Source: Anagrus nilaparvatae
Taxonomy: Eukaryota; Arthropoda; Insecta; Hymenoptera; Mymaridae
Length of the DNA stretch: 64,000 bases
Assembly: GCA_022575985.1 (NCBI GenBank)
Contig: JAKSXM010000237.1
Coordinates: 1,444,501-1,508,500 of the forward strand
Reading direction: 5' to 3'
The notes beneath the pieces were generated by a model, which searched no databases, was not told the origin of the DNA, and was given only the letters and a program-made list of their open reading frames with translations. Shown here in pieces: positions 46,696 to 57,798 of the stretch. Within the stretch, counting starts at the first letter, position 1, and every line of letters starts with the position of its first letter. The position numbers and the translations under genes are program-made.

Positions 46696-47462
46696 ATAAA
46701 AAAATATTTAATATATTATTATATCATGGCTATAAAAATTAAAATTTTTTTTTTTTAAATATTTTTTACTTATTAAAAAAATATTTTTATAACGTTTACA
46801 TTATTATTACAATACTTTTTCGTAGCTGTTTAATTATCGGCACGCTGTTTTTTATTAAATAAAATCATATCGTAACGATGATTATACAACCTCCGAATCA
46901 GTGCTTTTCGAATATATATACGCAGCTTAATTTTATGATGAGTCAAAATATAGAGAATAAGAAAAAATATCATTTCAGTGCTCTTACGATGCTAATATTT
47001 GAGCTTCGAAAAAGTATTTTTTAAGTATATATTCGCAGGTGGTTTGAATAAGTTTACTAACAAGTAAATTATTTTTTCAATGTTTAGGCGGTACAGAAAA
47101 CAAGGATTGAAAAAGTATTCTTTTAATATTTTTAAGCACTTTTTTTACGCCAAGCTATGAATAAATAAAATTAATCACGGGCAAATATATAAGAATAAAT
47201 ACTTTTTCCATATTAGAACGATGCCGTTTACCAATGTTTAAATTACTACCTTAAAAATATTCTTTCTCACTTTTCTTTTTACTACTATGAAGTAAGAAAA
47301 AATATTATTTTTATATGTTAACTATCATCGTATCTTAGACTATTTGTTCCAGGGAATATTAAAAACATACTTTTTCGAGCAAAATTCTTAGATTTTTCGA
47401 CCCTCGATCATTGTACGGAAGTACTCTTAACATATTCTTTCCAAGGTCCATTCTCACCCGGG

Positions 47463-48503
47463 TATGCGAGCTAAACCCCAGGAAGTAAAACTGAGAAGCT
47501 TTTGGCCGACTTGAACGATAAATTCAACTATAATATTCATTATAAAAATTTAAAACAAGCGATTACGCATGGAATTCAAGTTAAAAAAATTCATAAAGTA
47601 ATAAAATACGCTACAAAACCATGGCTACGACCGTATATTAAATTTTGCATATTAATGAGGAAAAATGCGCCTAACGAATTCGAGAAAAACTTTTGAAAAA
47701 ATCTGTTAAATGGGCTATTCGGAAAATTTTGTGAACAAATACGTAAATAAAGTAAAATTTATTTATCCGGAAAATGGTCTGGTCGATGCGGCCTTGAAAG
47801 TTTGATTTCCCGACCAAATTTTAAAAGAATCGAGCTTTTTGACGATGATTTTGCAGCTATCGAGTTAAATAAGCTATTAATCAATTTTAATAGGCCGATT
47901 TACTTAGGTTTTTGTATTTTAGATTTGCCAAATATATATTAAATAAATTCCACTATGATTTTATTTGAGCCCTGTGCGGGCAAAGTGCTGAAATGGTGTA
48001 TTTAGATACAGATTCACTGATATACTGATTTAGGGAGATAGACCCATATAGAATTATACGCGAAAATACAGAAAAATTTGACGAAAGTAATTTTTCACCA
48101 AAAAATAAGTTTAAAATTCCGATTTTAAATAAAGGCGCACTTGGATTAATGAAATGCGAAACATCTGATCGTATAATTTGGGAAATCGTCACGATTTGTG
48201 CAAAAATGTATGCGGTTTCAACAGAGGACGATTTGGAAATGAAAAGAGCTAAGGGTGTAAAAAAATATAACTGAAAATAAATTAAGATTTGAAAATTATA
48301 AAAAATGTATTTTTGAAAATGAAATTACTACATGTGAACAGTCTAGCATTAGATAAAAAAATCATAATATTTATACAATTTTTGAAAAGAAAGTTGCATT
48401 GCGATTTAAAAATGATAAAAGACGGCATTTTCCAGATTCTGTGGAAACTCTGCCCTGGGGTCATTACAAAATAAAGGAAATTGAGGGTGGGGAAATTCAA
48501 TGA
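47463..48503 (+). pseudogene. Polinton-type DNA polymerase B, first lineage, C-terminal part
   Basis: Continues the gene cut at 40,347. After a frameshift: LLADLNDKFNYNIHYKNLKQ, a KIHKVIKYA-type segment and the W-LRPYI motif. Then SGRCGLESLISRPNF, an LNKLLINFNRPIYLGFCILD-type stretch (motif B region) and VYLDTDSLIY at about 48,000, the catalytic motif C with both Asp intact. GALGLMK, AKMYAV, KRAKGVK and the terminal LPWGHYKI follow. At least three frameshifts or stops. Convergent with the integrase on minus. Confidence 0.88.
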
Positions 48504-48600
48504 ATAAAAACATTTTTTTTTTTAAATATAATTTTTGTTTTATTTATTTTAATAATTCTGATTTTTTTATCCAGCTATTATGTGAACTGTCAAATCCAAG

Positions 48601-49470
48601 CTATTTCACAAAATAGCTATCGGATTTTGTTTTTAAAATTTTCTCAACAAGATAAGTATCATCATATTTTGTTTTTAAAATCTCATATTCGTAAAAAGCC
48701 CCGGATATTAAATTATCTTGATAGTCTTTTAAGATATATGTCACTGGATTCGTTGTTTGAAATTTTGCGATTGTAAAAAGCTCTGTACTCCAAGAAGGCA
48801 GATATCCCTTTTCAAAAATCGCCTTGTATCGAGAGATGCTTACTTTGTCCCCTACTCGATATTTAGGTTTCTTAATACGTTTAAAGTCGTAATTACAAAC
48901 TGTACTTAACAATATTTTTTCGTGTTTTTTCTTCACGTCCTTTGGCTTCATATTTATCGTGCGATTTTTTCTTGCATTATATTTTGAAACAATTTCTTGT
49001 AGAAAATTTATGTATTTGTAACTTCCATTGAGACTAAATCTCTTCCATATTATTCCTTTGAGAGTTTTAATTGCGCGTTCCGCCATAGAGGCTATTAAAT
49101 GCGTAAGACTTGAAAACATGTTTATATTATACTTTTTTATTAATTCTTTAATTTCCTTATTATAAAATTCAGTACCTTGGTCAACCTGCAGATTTTTTAC
49201 ACGCGTTTTCGATTCTTTTAAAATTTTTTAAAAAGCCCTGGTTACATCTTTTGCATTTTTTGATTTCAAAGGTTCGGCCCATAAATATTTCGAAAATTCT
49301 TTTATTACTACTAAAACATAATTATATCCTGAATTGAATCTACTGTACAACTGTAAATCCATCAAATCTGCCATTCAAAGATCGTCCAAACCAAGAACAA
49401 CAACATGTCTTCGTGGAAAATTTTTTCTGGCAGGTTTGTGAATTTCGTACATGACCGCAGCTTTTAACAT
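48601..49470 (-). pseudogene. Polinton integrase, first lineage
   Basis: Retroviral-type DDE integrase used by Polintons to insert their DNA. From ATG at 49,470: KPARKNFPRRHVVVLGLDDL, then TGA where the family has Trp-Gln, then ADLMDLQLYSRFN (first catalytic Asp), KEFSKYLWAEPLKSKNAKDV, a second stop, LQVDQGTEFYNKEIKELIKK (second Asp) and SMAERAIKTLKG (Glu). The open 172-codon end has KYRVGDKVSISRYKAIFEKG, TYILKDYQDNLI and TYLVEKILKTK, the Polinton C-terminal domain. The catalytic triad is intact; two stops disable it. Tail-to-tail with PolB, 98 bases apart. Confidence 0.9.
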
Positions 49471-49476
49471 TTTTTT

Positions 49477-49686
49477 TTAGTAATAGTAAATTAATGTAAA
49501 AATTTCTATAACCAGTATCAATACGTGTATTAAAAATGATGTAGTAATGTTTCGGCACGTCATTTTATAATAATCTTGGCAAAATTCACATTTTTCCAAG
49601 TGTTCTCTGCACTCCACACAAGCTAAAATATCGCTTGATGGCTTGCACGAAGTTTCGTTCAAATAGATTCCACAAACGTCGTTCAT
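49477..49686 (-). CDS. Small Cys-rich ORF upstream of the integrase
   Basis: 69 residues, open. The first 47 hold eight Cys (CGIYLNETSCKPSS, CVECREHLEKCEFC), spaced like a zinc-binding module; a hydrophobic tail follows. It ends a few bases before the integrase start on the same strand. Could be a zinc-finger cargo protein of the Polinton or a detached N-terminal extension of the integrase. Unrecognised. Confidence 0.35.
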   Translation of the reverse strand: MNDVCGIYLNETSCKPSSDILACVECREHLEKCEFCQDYYKMTCRNITTSFLIHVLILVIEIFTLIYYY

Positions 49687-49739
49687 TGCTGCTGTTTGTA
49701 AACTGAAATTTTTTATTTTATAAACACGAAATATATATA

Positions 49740-50353
49740 CGATGTCTTATGCTTGCTTAAGGGTCTAAAACCAATAAGGGTTGAAAATAAATTATGTGCC
49801 CTTTTTTCTACGATATTTTCAGATTAATAGCTCAACACAGTGCGGAATAACAAAAAAAAAAACCGAAAATCGGAAAACATGTTGGGTTGAAAAATTAAAT
49901 ATTTTCCATGTAAAATTCATTTTTCTCGCCCTAAAAAATCTCCTTCTAATGTGAAAAGTTGATTTTTTCAAGTTTTTCAATCCACCAATTTGGAAAATGG
50001 AAAATATGTTTGGTTAAAAAATTAAAAATTGTATTAATAAAAATGTTTTTTTCAATCTCGAATACCCCTAGGTAATGTGAAAAGTTCTTTTTTATTCGTA
50101 AGGATCGAAACTCTCAATATGTAAATTTTATAAAATGTAATTTTTTGATGAGGAGTTAGATTTTTCGCTATTATTTTTAAATGTGCGTACCAAATGGGCT
50201 ATAAATTTAATCATTTTGTCATTGTCTCATTTAAAACCATCTGTGAAATTTTGAAGCCAATCGGCAATATCATTAAAGAGTTATCGTGCACACAAACTCG
50301 ACATTCTGTCGCGGGAATAGACTGAGCTTAGCTTAGAGCTTCGCTCAGTCTAA
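49740..50353. mobile_element. Non-coding block ending in a hairpin and CTAAT
   Basis: No ORF. It ends with TAGACTGAGC ... GCTCAGTCTA, a perfect 10-bp palindrome with a 15-base loop (50,318-50,352), running into CTAA|T, which resembles a Helitron-type 3' end. Just upstream, GTTATCGTGCACACAAACTC and ATTCTGTCGCGGGAATAG give the impression of a conserved transposon tail, but I cannot place the family or the left end. Confidence 0.3.
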
Positions 50354-50453
50354 TTAGTAGTAATTAATAAGTGCATTTATTCTATTACACCTTCACCAAT
50401 TATATTATCCATTTATCCTTTTAACCCAATCCAAAAATATCAAAATTTTAAAG

Positions 50454-50870
50454 ATGGCGTGGAAAATGGTACATGTAGATGTCAAGGATATTTACAAATT
50501 AAAATTATTAAAAATATTGGAATCCGGGAGAAAGGTTCCAGTCTATTTCAGGAGCTGGGACTATTTGGAATACCCAAATATTCCGTTGTCCGATAAAGTG
50601 AATTGGAAAGTTACTTGTGCGTCACCTGCTGATTGGCCTCTGTTTGTAATAGTAGGATGCCAGCAAGATAGACGAGAAAATGTAAAAAAAGACACTAGCA
50701 TTTATGATCATGCTATCCTTCAAAATATTCAGTTATTTTTAATTCTCAAAGATATCCAGCTGAAAACTCGGATCTTGATTTTGCAAGAAATAAGTTTTCA
50801 ACAGCCTACAATCTGTTTTTTACAGCGCCGTGCGGCTGATACTGTAAATCATTAACAGCCGATTTGGAAA
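50454..50870 (+). pseudogene. Polinton capsid-like protein fragment
   Basis: The open frame starts MAWKMVHVDVKD and contains VPVYFRSWDYLEYP and WPLFVIVGCQQDRRENV. After a frameshift near 50,745 it continues as FLNSQRYP and LDFARNKFSTAYNLFF. These motifs (FRSWD.YEYP, LNSQ.YP..NLNLD) mark a conserved protein that recurs with Polinton genes in arthropods. I believe it belongs to the jelly-roll capsid group, but that function is from memory and not certain. Only the central part survives. It may belong to either neighbouring Polinton. Confidence 0.6.
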
Positions 50871-50879
50871 TCTATAACT

Positions 50880-51240
50880 TTTATTTATAAGTGCTGCTTT
50901 TTATTAATCATCTATTAGAATATTTTAAAACTAAAAATAATATATTTTAAATTTGATTGTTTCTAGGCGGTAATATTTTTCTTGAAGACTTGAGGCGCGC
51001 GAATATGTGTGTATTGCGTGAATAAGGGCAAAAATGCCTAATAACAGAACAGAATTTGCGTGGTCTTTTTGAAAAACATTCTTTTTTGCTTAATTTGGTG
51101 GTTGAACAGGATGAGGAGATAAAGAGTGGAGTTAGTGACAAAAATATTGATGTACTAGGTATAAAAAAAATAAAATTTAATTTTCTTTATGTAAAAAGTA
51201 ATTACTTTTAATAGACCCTGGCCCTCACTTGCCCTCATTT
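50880..51240 (+). other. Short coding-like relic, unassigned
   Basis: Between the capsid-like fragment and PolB a broken plus-strand frame reads IFLEDLRRANMCVLRE and then LRGLFEKHSFLLNLVVEQDE. Not recognised; probably decayed Polinton DNA. Confidence 0.25.
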
Positions 51241-51244
51241 ACGC

Positions 51245-51732
51245 TCACTTGTTTAATATACCGGAGAATATAAAGTACAGAGGGTCCATACCTGATAAAA
51301 AATATTATTCTCCGAATAGAGTGTATTGCAATGCGAGAGAAAAATTTTTAAATTGGCCCGACACCTTTGCGGTATGTTTCTAATTTTGAAGAAGAGATTG
51401 TACTGTAGAGAAGATTTAAAAATATTGAATCTGACATGCATAGCTTTTAAGAAATCATTTTTGGAAAACGGAAAAATTTCTCCGTTCACAGAGGGAACGA
51501 CTATCGTGAGTACTTGTATGTGAGTGTACAGAAAGAATTTTTTTAAGCCATATTTTATAGGAATTTTGCCGAAACGCGTTTACAGGTTTAACGACAGTCA
51601 GTCAGCTGTTGCACTGAAATGGCTTGTGAAAATGGAAAGCAAATTGAATCGTTACATTTACCATGCAGGTGGATGTAGGGAAATCAAATTAACGATTAAT
51701 TTAAATGTTAATGGTTTTTCAGACCCTAAACC

Positions 51733-51735
<3 letters not shown>
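51245..51735 (+). pseudogene. Polinton DNA polymerase B, second lineage, exonuclease part
   Basis: N-terminal (3'-5' exonuclease side) part of a protein-primed PolB: HLFNIPENIKYRGSIPD, YCREDLKILNLTCIAFKKSF, PFTEGTTIVSTCM, VYRKNFFKPYFIGILPKRVY, NDSQSAVALKWLVKME. The YCREDV-like motif carries an exonuclease Asp. Frameshifts occur near 51,360 and 51,522. The gene is cut at 51,735 by the R1-type LINE and resumes at 57,799 in the matching frame. Different in sequence from the PolB at 39.7-48.5 kb. Confidence 0.88.
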
Positions 51736-51763
<28 letters not shown>

Positions 51764-51824
51764 GGGCCTTTTTCGTAGGACGAGGAGAATGCATTTACGC
51801 ATACCATACACGCGTACTGTATGG

Positions 51825-54800
51825 TTATGTGGGACTCTTTTCGGGACAGATTTTCCTATGAGAGGAAACCTTCCTCATCAGTGTCGCCCGTACGTACTCT
51901 GCCACACTGTACCAGTTAGCGGCACTGCGCAGCATTTCCGGGACGACTACTTCCGGCCTCCATTCATCGAAGGGCGGTCGCCCTTCAGCGAAGCGAGGAC
52001 ACCCAAAAAAGGTGTGCTCATCGGTATCCAGCTCGGGCAATGCAAGCATTCCGGAGATGTCACCTTGCTCCACTTGAAAAGCATATCGCGGAAATAACCG
52101 TGACCAGTTAGGAACTGTGTGAGGTAGAAGTCTACCTCTCCATGATCACGGTTCATCCAGCTTTCCAAATCGATGATAAGGCGGTGCGTCCAACGTCCCC
52201 TCGGGTCACCATTCCGCCTATACTGCCAACATTCCATTGTGCGGGAGCGAGCGCGAACGGAAGCTACGTCGCGCTCTTCTTCCCCACGGTTATAGATCGC
52301 CTTCCTTTCCAAGGCAAGCAGGTCGATGGGAATCACCCGAGCCACCACCTGGATCGCTGGCTCTGATACTGTCTTGTACGAGCAAGCGATTCGAAGTGCC
52401 CCCTGCCTCTGTACTGCCTTTAGTTTCTTGCAGTACTTTTTTATGCGGACATTGTCCGCCCACACCTCTGCACCGTAGAGCAAGATGGAGTTAACTGTCG
52501 TCATCAACAGCCTCCTCTTCTCAGATCTGGGACCGCCGATGTTCGTCATTAGCCACGAGAGGGACTTTGTCACCCGGCCAGCCTTTTCACAGGCCTGCTG
52601 GAATTGTCTATTGTAGGTCAACTTGTTATCCAAGAAGACCCCCAAATATTTGACCGATGGTTTGGTCTGGATCATAAGGGGAATACCTCCGTCATCAAAG
52701 CTGATGCCGAATATGGTATCAACCCTTCTCCGGGTCAGAAGGACAATCTCCGTTTTCGGGACTGCCAGTCTTAGTCCATGATCCGACATCCAGCTATTGA
52801 TAAGGCGCATGGCCTCATCCAAGGTATTCTGCTGGTCCTCTGGCTCTCGAGCTGTTATGGTTAGAGCAACGTCATCCGCGTATCCGATCATGGAGCATCC
52901 ATCCGGGAGCTCAATCTTTAGCAAGCCGTCGTAGAAGGCATTCCACAGATCAGGACCCAGAACTGAACCCTGCGCTATGCCTGCGCTTAATACTTTACCT
53001 CTTGTGCCATCGAGCGTGTCCCAGCGCAGGTATCGGTCCCGGAGGTAATCTCTGAGTATATTTCTCAGATAATCCGGAACTCTGAATACCTGCTCGAGGG
53101 AGTGCAACATATCGTCCCACTTAGCCGAGTTGAATGCGTTTTTCACATCCAACGTGACAAACAGGACGTCCGGTTTAATATCCGGCCGCACTTGTCTGGC
53201 CCTCATAACCACCTTCACGACCTGCTCGATGGCACCGATCGTGGAACGCCCCTCACGAAAGCCGTGTTGGTCGTCGCTAAGGTCACCCGCTTCCCTAATT
53301 GCTTGCCGCAATCTTCCTCTGACCATGCTCTCCATCACCTTGCCAATGGTATTTAACATACACAATGGTCTGTAAGATGATGGAGATCCTGGTTCACCCT
53401 TTCCCTTGCTTATCAGAGCCAGTCGGGCCACTTTCCAGTCCCTTGGAAAGGCGCCTGCAACGAGGCACGCGTTAAACATGCCAAGCAGGAGACCAGGGAT
53501 TACCTTTGCAGCCGCCTTAAGGGCTTCCGCGGGTATTCCGTCTGGTCCTGGCGCTTTCCCATTTTTCATTGACCTAATTGCCTGAAGCATCTCCACCTCG
53601 ATAAATAGCGGAACTTGCTCCCTCGGGACATCCAAAGCAGGGTGTTGTTGGTTTGGATGATACGGGAAGAGAGCGTCCACTATTCTTTTGGTCGTTGCTT
53701 CATCCATCGTGTTGTCACATCCGGACTTAAGTTTGCCCATGACAACCTTATATCCCAGGCCCCACGGGTCGCTGTTGACATCATCTCTTAGGGACCGAAG
53801 ACAGCGCGCCTTGCTGAGGCGGATAGCTTTCGCCAGCCTATGCTTGGCTCCCTTGTACTCTTCAGAGCGCGTAGCCAGCTCTGGGCGGCCATGCGCTCTT
53901 TGCCGTCTTCTGCGTGCGCCGTGACAGACCCTTCTTAGCTCCGCAATTTCTTCATTCCACCAGTACACGCTTCTTTTACCCTTCCAGGGCCGTTCACGCG
54001 GCATAGAGGCATCGCAGGCTCCCCTCAGAAGAGCAGTTACTCTCTTGACAAGGGTCTCTGCCTCTCGCGGGGTGGTTGGTCCTCCATGCCAGGCTGGGAT
54101 AGACGAGAACTCTTCGCGAAGATAATCCACAAATCTGTCCTCGTCCATCATTGACACATTCCAGCCTAGTGGGCACTTTTTGTACGGGGGCCGATTAGCA
54201 ACCCTATCACGCACTTTGAAGGTGATGTAATTATGATCGCTGCCATTGGCTCCATCCATCACCCTCCAGCCACCCACTCTTCCTGCCAGCCCGGCCGAGG
54301 CAAAAGTGACATCAGGGATCGATTCGCCAAAGCCTGGCCTTACGTAGGTTGGATTGTTCCCAGAGTTCATGACCACCAGATCAGTTCTAGCAGCCATCTC
54401 TAGGATCAACGTTCCCCTACGGTTCGTGGTTGGCATTCCCCATTCCACGGCCCTGGCATTTAAGTCCCCAGCAAATATGATATTGCCAGAGACTTCCCTT
54501 ATCGTTTCCTCCAATGAGGCCAGCTTTGCGGTGAACACCCCAATAGTGTCATTCGGTGACAAATAACAACTAATGAAAGTTGTATCACCGCACTTTGCCC
54601 AGACGTGGCAATTGCCTTTTCCATGTCGTGACATAAACGTCTGAGCACGACCTCGTAGCCATATAGCGCACCGGCCTGTGTCATCGGTTAACCAGAATTG
54701 CTGGTTCCTATTGCGAAGCGGCTCGGATAGCAAGACGACGCTAGAGTCTGTCTCGCCTGCGAGCTGATCGAGCAAAAGGTCCACAAGAATGGTTTTGTTC

Positions 54801-54874
54801 ATATTCCCTTGCAGGACTCCGAACATTACCGATGACACTTTATCTTCCTTGCAGTAAGTGCCTCCCGATAACAC
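51825..54874 (-). pseudogene. R1-clade ORF2 (endonuclease and reverse transcriptase)
   Basis: The main frame runs 54,874-51,947 (975 residues). AP endonuclease: LLSEPLRNRNQQFWL, GDLNARAVEWGMPTTNRRG, SIPDVTFAS, GSDHNYITF (catalytic Asp/His present). RT: PLCMLNTIGKVMESMV, HGFREGRSTIGAIEQVV, VTLDVKNAFNSAKWDDML (motif A), GIAQGSVLGPDLWN (B), GYADDVAL (C), VPKTEIVLLTRRR, VKYLGVFLDNKLT. Just inside the C-terminal zinc finger, after PECLHCP, a frameshift at about 52,045 throws the end out of frame. The original frame continues as ELDTDEHTFFGCPRF to 51,825. It starts inside the end of ORF1 (overlap 49 bases). All catalytic residues are present; only the C-terminal finger is broken. Confidence 0.92.
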
Positions 54875-56736
54875 TTACATGCTCCGCATCCTGGAAGGTG
54901 GTCGGTCTTGGCCTTGTCAGCTCTTTCCCTGCAGAGGAAGCATTCTGTTTTTTCCACAGGACAATTTTCTGACTTGTGGCCTTGAACGCCACATTTAAAA
55001 CACGCAAATTTTCGGTCCATGCCCTTTCATGACCACTGGTTGTGGCCGAAACCAAGACACTTAAAGCACCGTGTAACCTCGGCTCTTAAGCGCACTTGCC
55101 AATTAGACCAGCCATTATTTAGCCGGCCTTTATTGGTCAATTTTAGTGCGGCGGTCTTTGGTAGCTCTACGACCACGATATCCGCCTTAGTGCCCTTAGC
55201 CTTGAAGATAGCGACTTTTATGTCGTCATCGTTCTGCAGCTTGGTTGCCTCCTTTACTACCTGCCTCACTTCGTCGCTACCAGTAGTACCATCTAGGCTT
55301 CTGATCTCCACGGTTAGGTGGGGAATCAGTTCCTTGACTGTACTTTCTGGGCCTGCGACCGTCTTGACAGCGTCTAATAGTTTTTGCCGGTCTTTCGACG
55401 AGCTCAGCTCTCTTAGGACGCTCCCATCCTGGGTTTTCTGGATTCGGTGAACCTCAGTCCCTGAATCTTTTAGTTGGACACCTCTTTTGATCTCCAGCAG
55501 GGCTGTTGCATAAGACTTCCCTTCAGGAGGCTTTATTATTAGAGCCTCCTTACGCTTAGAGATCCTTATGCGCCGGTTCTGGCGCTTCTTTCTCCTGCCT
55601 TTTTCCTTCGCCTCGGAAGGAGGAGATACGCCATCTCCTTCCTTCTTCTGCGGCTTTTTCTTTTTGCTTCTTTTATTTTCTGCCCCCTGCCGCAGGTTTG
55701 CTGCCGCTGCAGTTATTTTTGGCTGTTCCTTCTCCTGCTGCTTCTTCTGTTCCTCCTCTTGGTTTTTACGAGCCTCTGCCTCCTTTCTTTCAAACTCTTT
55801 TTTCTTTTTCTTCTTTTCCTTTTTTCTTTGACCTTTGCTTTTAACAGCGACGAAATCATCCTCGTCTGGAGGGGAGGTATCTGTAGCTACATCTTTTGGC
55901 TGCGTTTGCTGGCCAGAAGCTAACTGATTTACCTCCTGAACCATATCTTTCGGAGGAGACATCACTGCATTAGCGAAGGTCTTCCTTAGAGGGAGTTCCG
56001 GGGAAGTTTTCTGAGCCGGTCTCTTTTTTGTATTCTCCTTTCCGGTTGAGCTTCGGGACGCAGTCGGAGCCCTCTTCTTTCCTTTTCCAGTCATAACCCC
56101 TGATGCTTCCTCTATAGGAATATCGGGTTTTTGTTTTCCATTTAAAAGCTCCTGCTGCAGTTTAAAAATTGTCTTAAGCCTGGCTAAATATTTTTCAAAC
56201 TCAGCTATGCCTTTTTTGACTGTCATATTACAGTTCTTCTGTACTTTGACTGAGTCTCTCATCTGAGTAATATCTATCTCCATGTTTGAGTGGATTTCAA
56301 TGCACGCCTTGTTATAGTCCTTTGATATTCGGAGATATCTTTCTATATTTTCTTCCCTCTTACATTCGTCATCAGGCCCAACTTCGCTAACATTAGGCAA
56401 CGAATATGACCTCTGGTCCTTCAGAATAGAAGGCCGTATCAAGCTTTTGCTTGAACCTTTTTGGGCGCCACATTTTGCGCATATATCACCTTCCATTGAG
56501 GATTTGCGGGAGGAATCCTCGACCTCTAGCCTAGTTAAGACTACCTTTGCCGTCTTTTTTTCAGCATTAATTAGAGCTAGATGTTGTTGCTGCTGAGAAA
56601 TGCTAAATTTGATACCCCCAGAATCCGTGTCTCCGGCTCTGATCATCAAGGCTTTCACTTGATCGGAATCAGAGGTTGAATTATCCTCTGTAAGAGGGGT
56701 ATCAACCTGGGGTAATTCACTGTATTTATTTAGCAT
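54826..56736 (-). pseudogene. R1-clade ORF1 (gag-like, zinc knuckles)
   Basis: RNA-binding partner of ORF2. The frame starts at 56,736 and stays open for 569 codons to a TGA at 55,027. It continues without shift for 65 more codons to 54,826. N-terminal: CAKCGAQKGSS and a helical region. Middle: a very Lys/Glu-rich tract. C-terminal: an RRM-like gag domain (VEIRSLDGTTGSDEVRQVV), then CCHC knuckles. In knuckle 1 (CFKCLGFGHNQWS) the TGA sits exactly where the last Cys belongs, so one base change made the stop. Knuckles 2 and 3 (CFKCGVQGHKSENC, CFLCRERADKAKTDHLPGC) are intact. Confidence 0.88.
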
Positions 56737-57783
56737 TGTACATAAAATAAGCCTGTGTCCCTGGACAAAGGGCCCTTAGTTGGGTAAGAGTACCCTTCAG
56801 AGTATTATTAAATGATTTATGTTAGTCGCTGACAGAGAGTATCTATCAGCTTCCAGCGTCTATCTAGTAATAATAGTCCTACAGATCGGGGGGTTTTCAC
56901 TACCATGTCTGATGACATCACATACGATTATTAATCCGGCATGTAACAGACTTCGATTGAGAGGCGGTGACGCGAGGGAACACCAATCCTCAATCTAACA
57001 GGCGAAGTGTTTTCACCTCTATGTTTGCTACCATTCCACAATGTTTTATACCTGTCATGGAACAGGTCAGGCATCTACCAGTGGAGTCATGAGGGCTGAT
57101 GTCAGATTTTACTCTGGAACCAGGCGGCATTGATTCCATAGATAGATCCCCTACAGAATGGAGGATTGCTCCTCCTTGTCTGATGACAATGCCACTTCCC
57201 AATAACCCAATAATCCATCACCTTCACACATTACTAAACCAGAAAATACAACCTGCAGTCATGATTTAGCGGGACTCGCGACTACCTTTAATCGGCTACG
57301 TCGCTGTGCTCGAGGTAGAATTCTCCCATGCTAAGAGCCAATACGTCAGGTCTAAGGCAACCCTGTATGTGGCTTATAACGCACTTAGGTTGGAGAAAAC
57401 CTTGGAGCCCCTTTAATATGCCTCTTCCTCAAGAATAGTTTAGGATAGCAGTCTGCGGCTGCATGCTTGTCAAGAATGCTCGAGGGAAAGACAAGGCATA
57501 AGACCCGGTTTATAGGGCAGCCTCAGTTATTCCAGAACCACTTATAGACTAACTATGAGCAGTCTTCGGCATTCCTTACATGCACACATGGGATAAAGCA
57601 TAGAGCATGTCCCCGGAGAAATGCAAGGCATGAGACCCGATTTATAGGGCAGCCTCAGTTGTTCCAGAGAGCTATATCCTATATCTTTGATTCTAGTTCA
57701 ACCTTGAAAAAAGGCGGCCTGAACCACCCTCCTCCTTTCTCAGCCTTATGAGGCTCCGGGCTTGGGACCGGTACAGCGGAGTT
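56737..57783 (-). promoter_or_regulatory. R1-clade 5' UTR with an internal duplication
   Basis: About 1.05 kb, GC-richer than the flanks. A ~45-base segment (CAAGGCAT(A/G)AGACCCG, TTTATAGGGCAGCCTCAGTT) occurs at 57,492 and 57,624, 132 bases apart. Probably carries the internal promoter. The 5' end borders the target duplication directly, so the copy is not truncated. Confidence 0.6.
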
Positions 57784-57798
57784 AGACCCTAGACCGTA

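Larger units (their letters stand above)
40348..47462. mobile_element. 7.1-kb non-coding insertion with CCCGGGTGAGAAT TIRs and TA duplication
   Basis: Left end CCCGGGTGAGAAT (40,348-40,360) and right end ATTCTCACCCGGG (47,450-47,462) are perfect 13-base inverted repeats, each flanked by TA. The insertion splits a polymerase gene whose reading frame matches up on both sides when one TA is counted. Inside are ~570-bp unique arms, a 399-bp satellite (about 41.0-43.17 and 45.78-46.45 kb) and a 2.3-kb head-to-head array. No transposase or other protein is seen. TA duplication recalls Tc1/mariner-like or other TA-targeting families; the TIR sequence is not one I recognise. Confidence 0.8.
51736..57783 (-). 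mobile_element. R1-clade non-LTR retrotransposon, 6.05 kb, near full length
   Basis: Minus-strand LINE with 5' UTR, ORF1 and ORF2, ending in a 28-base poly(A) (the T run at 51,736-51,763). Flanked by AGACCCTAAACCGTA (51,721-51,735) and AGACCCTAGACCGTA (57,784-57,798), a 15-base target duplication with one change. Two ORFs, CCHC knuckles, AP endonuclease, YADD RT, no RNase H: R1 clade. GC content is far above the host DNA around it. Inserted in a Polinton polymerase, so it is not an rDNA-specific R1. Three lesions (see ORF1 and ORF2) make it dead but young. Confidence 0.93.

Noticed and set aside
40348..47462. piggyBac origin of the CCC...GGG ends
   Set aside because: piggyBac duplicates TTAA; the duplication here is TA, and the surrounding bases do not form TTAA.
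52142..55831. Several plus-strand ORFs of 60-143 codons opposite the LINE ORFs
   Set aside because: They lie antisense to the GC-rich ORF1 and ORF2, share their codon phase and show no domain. They are shadows.
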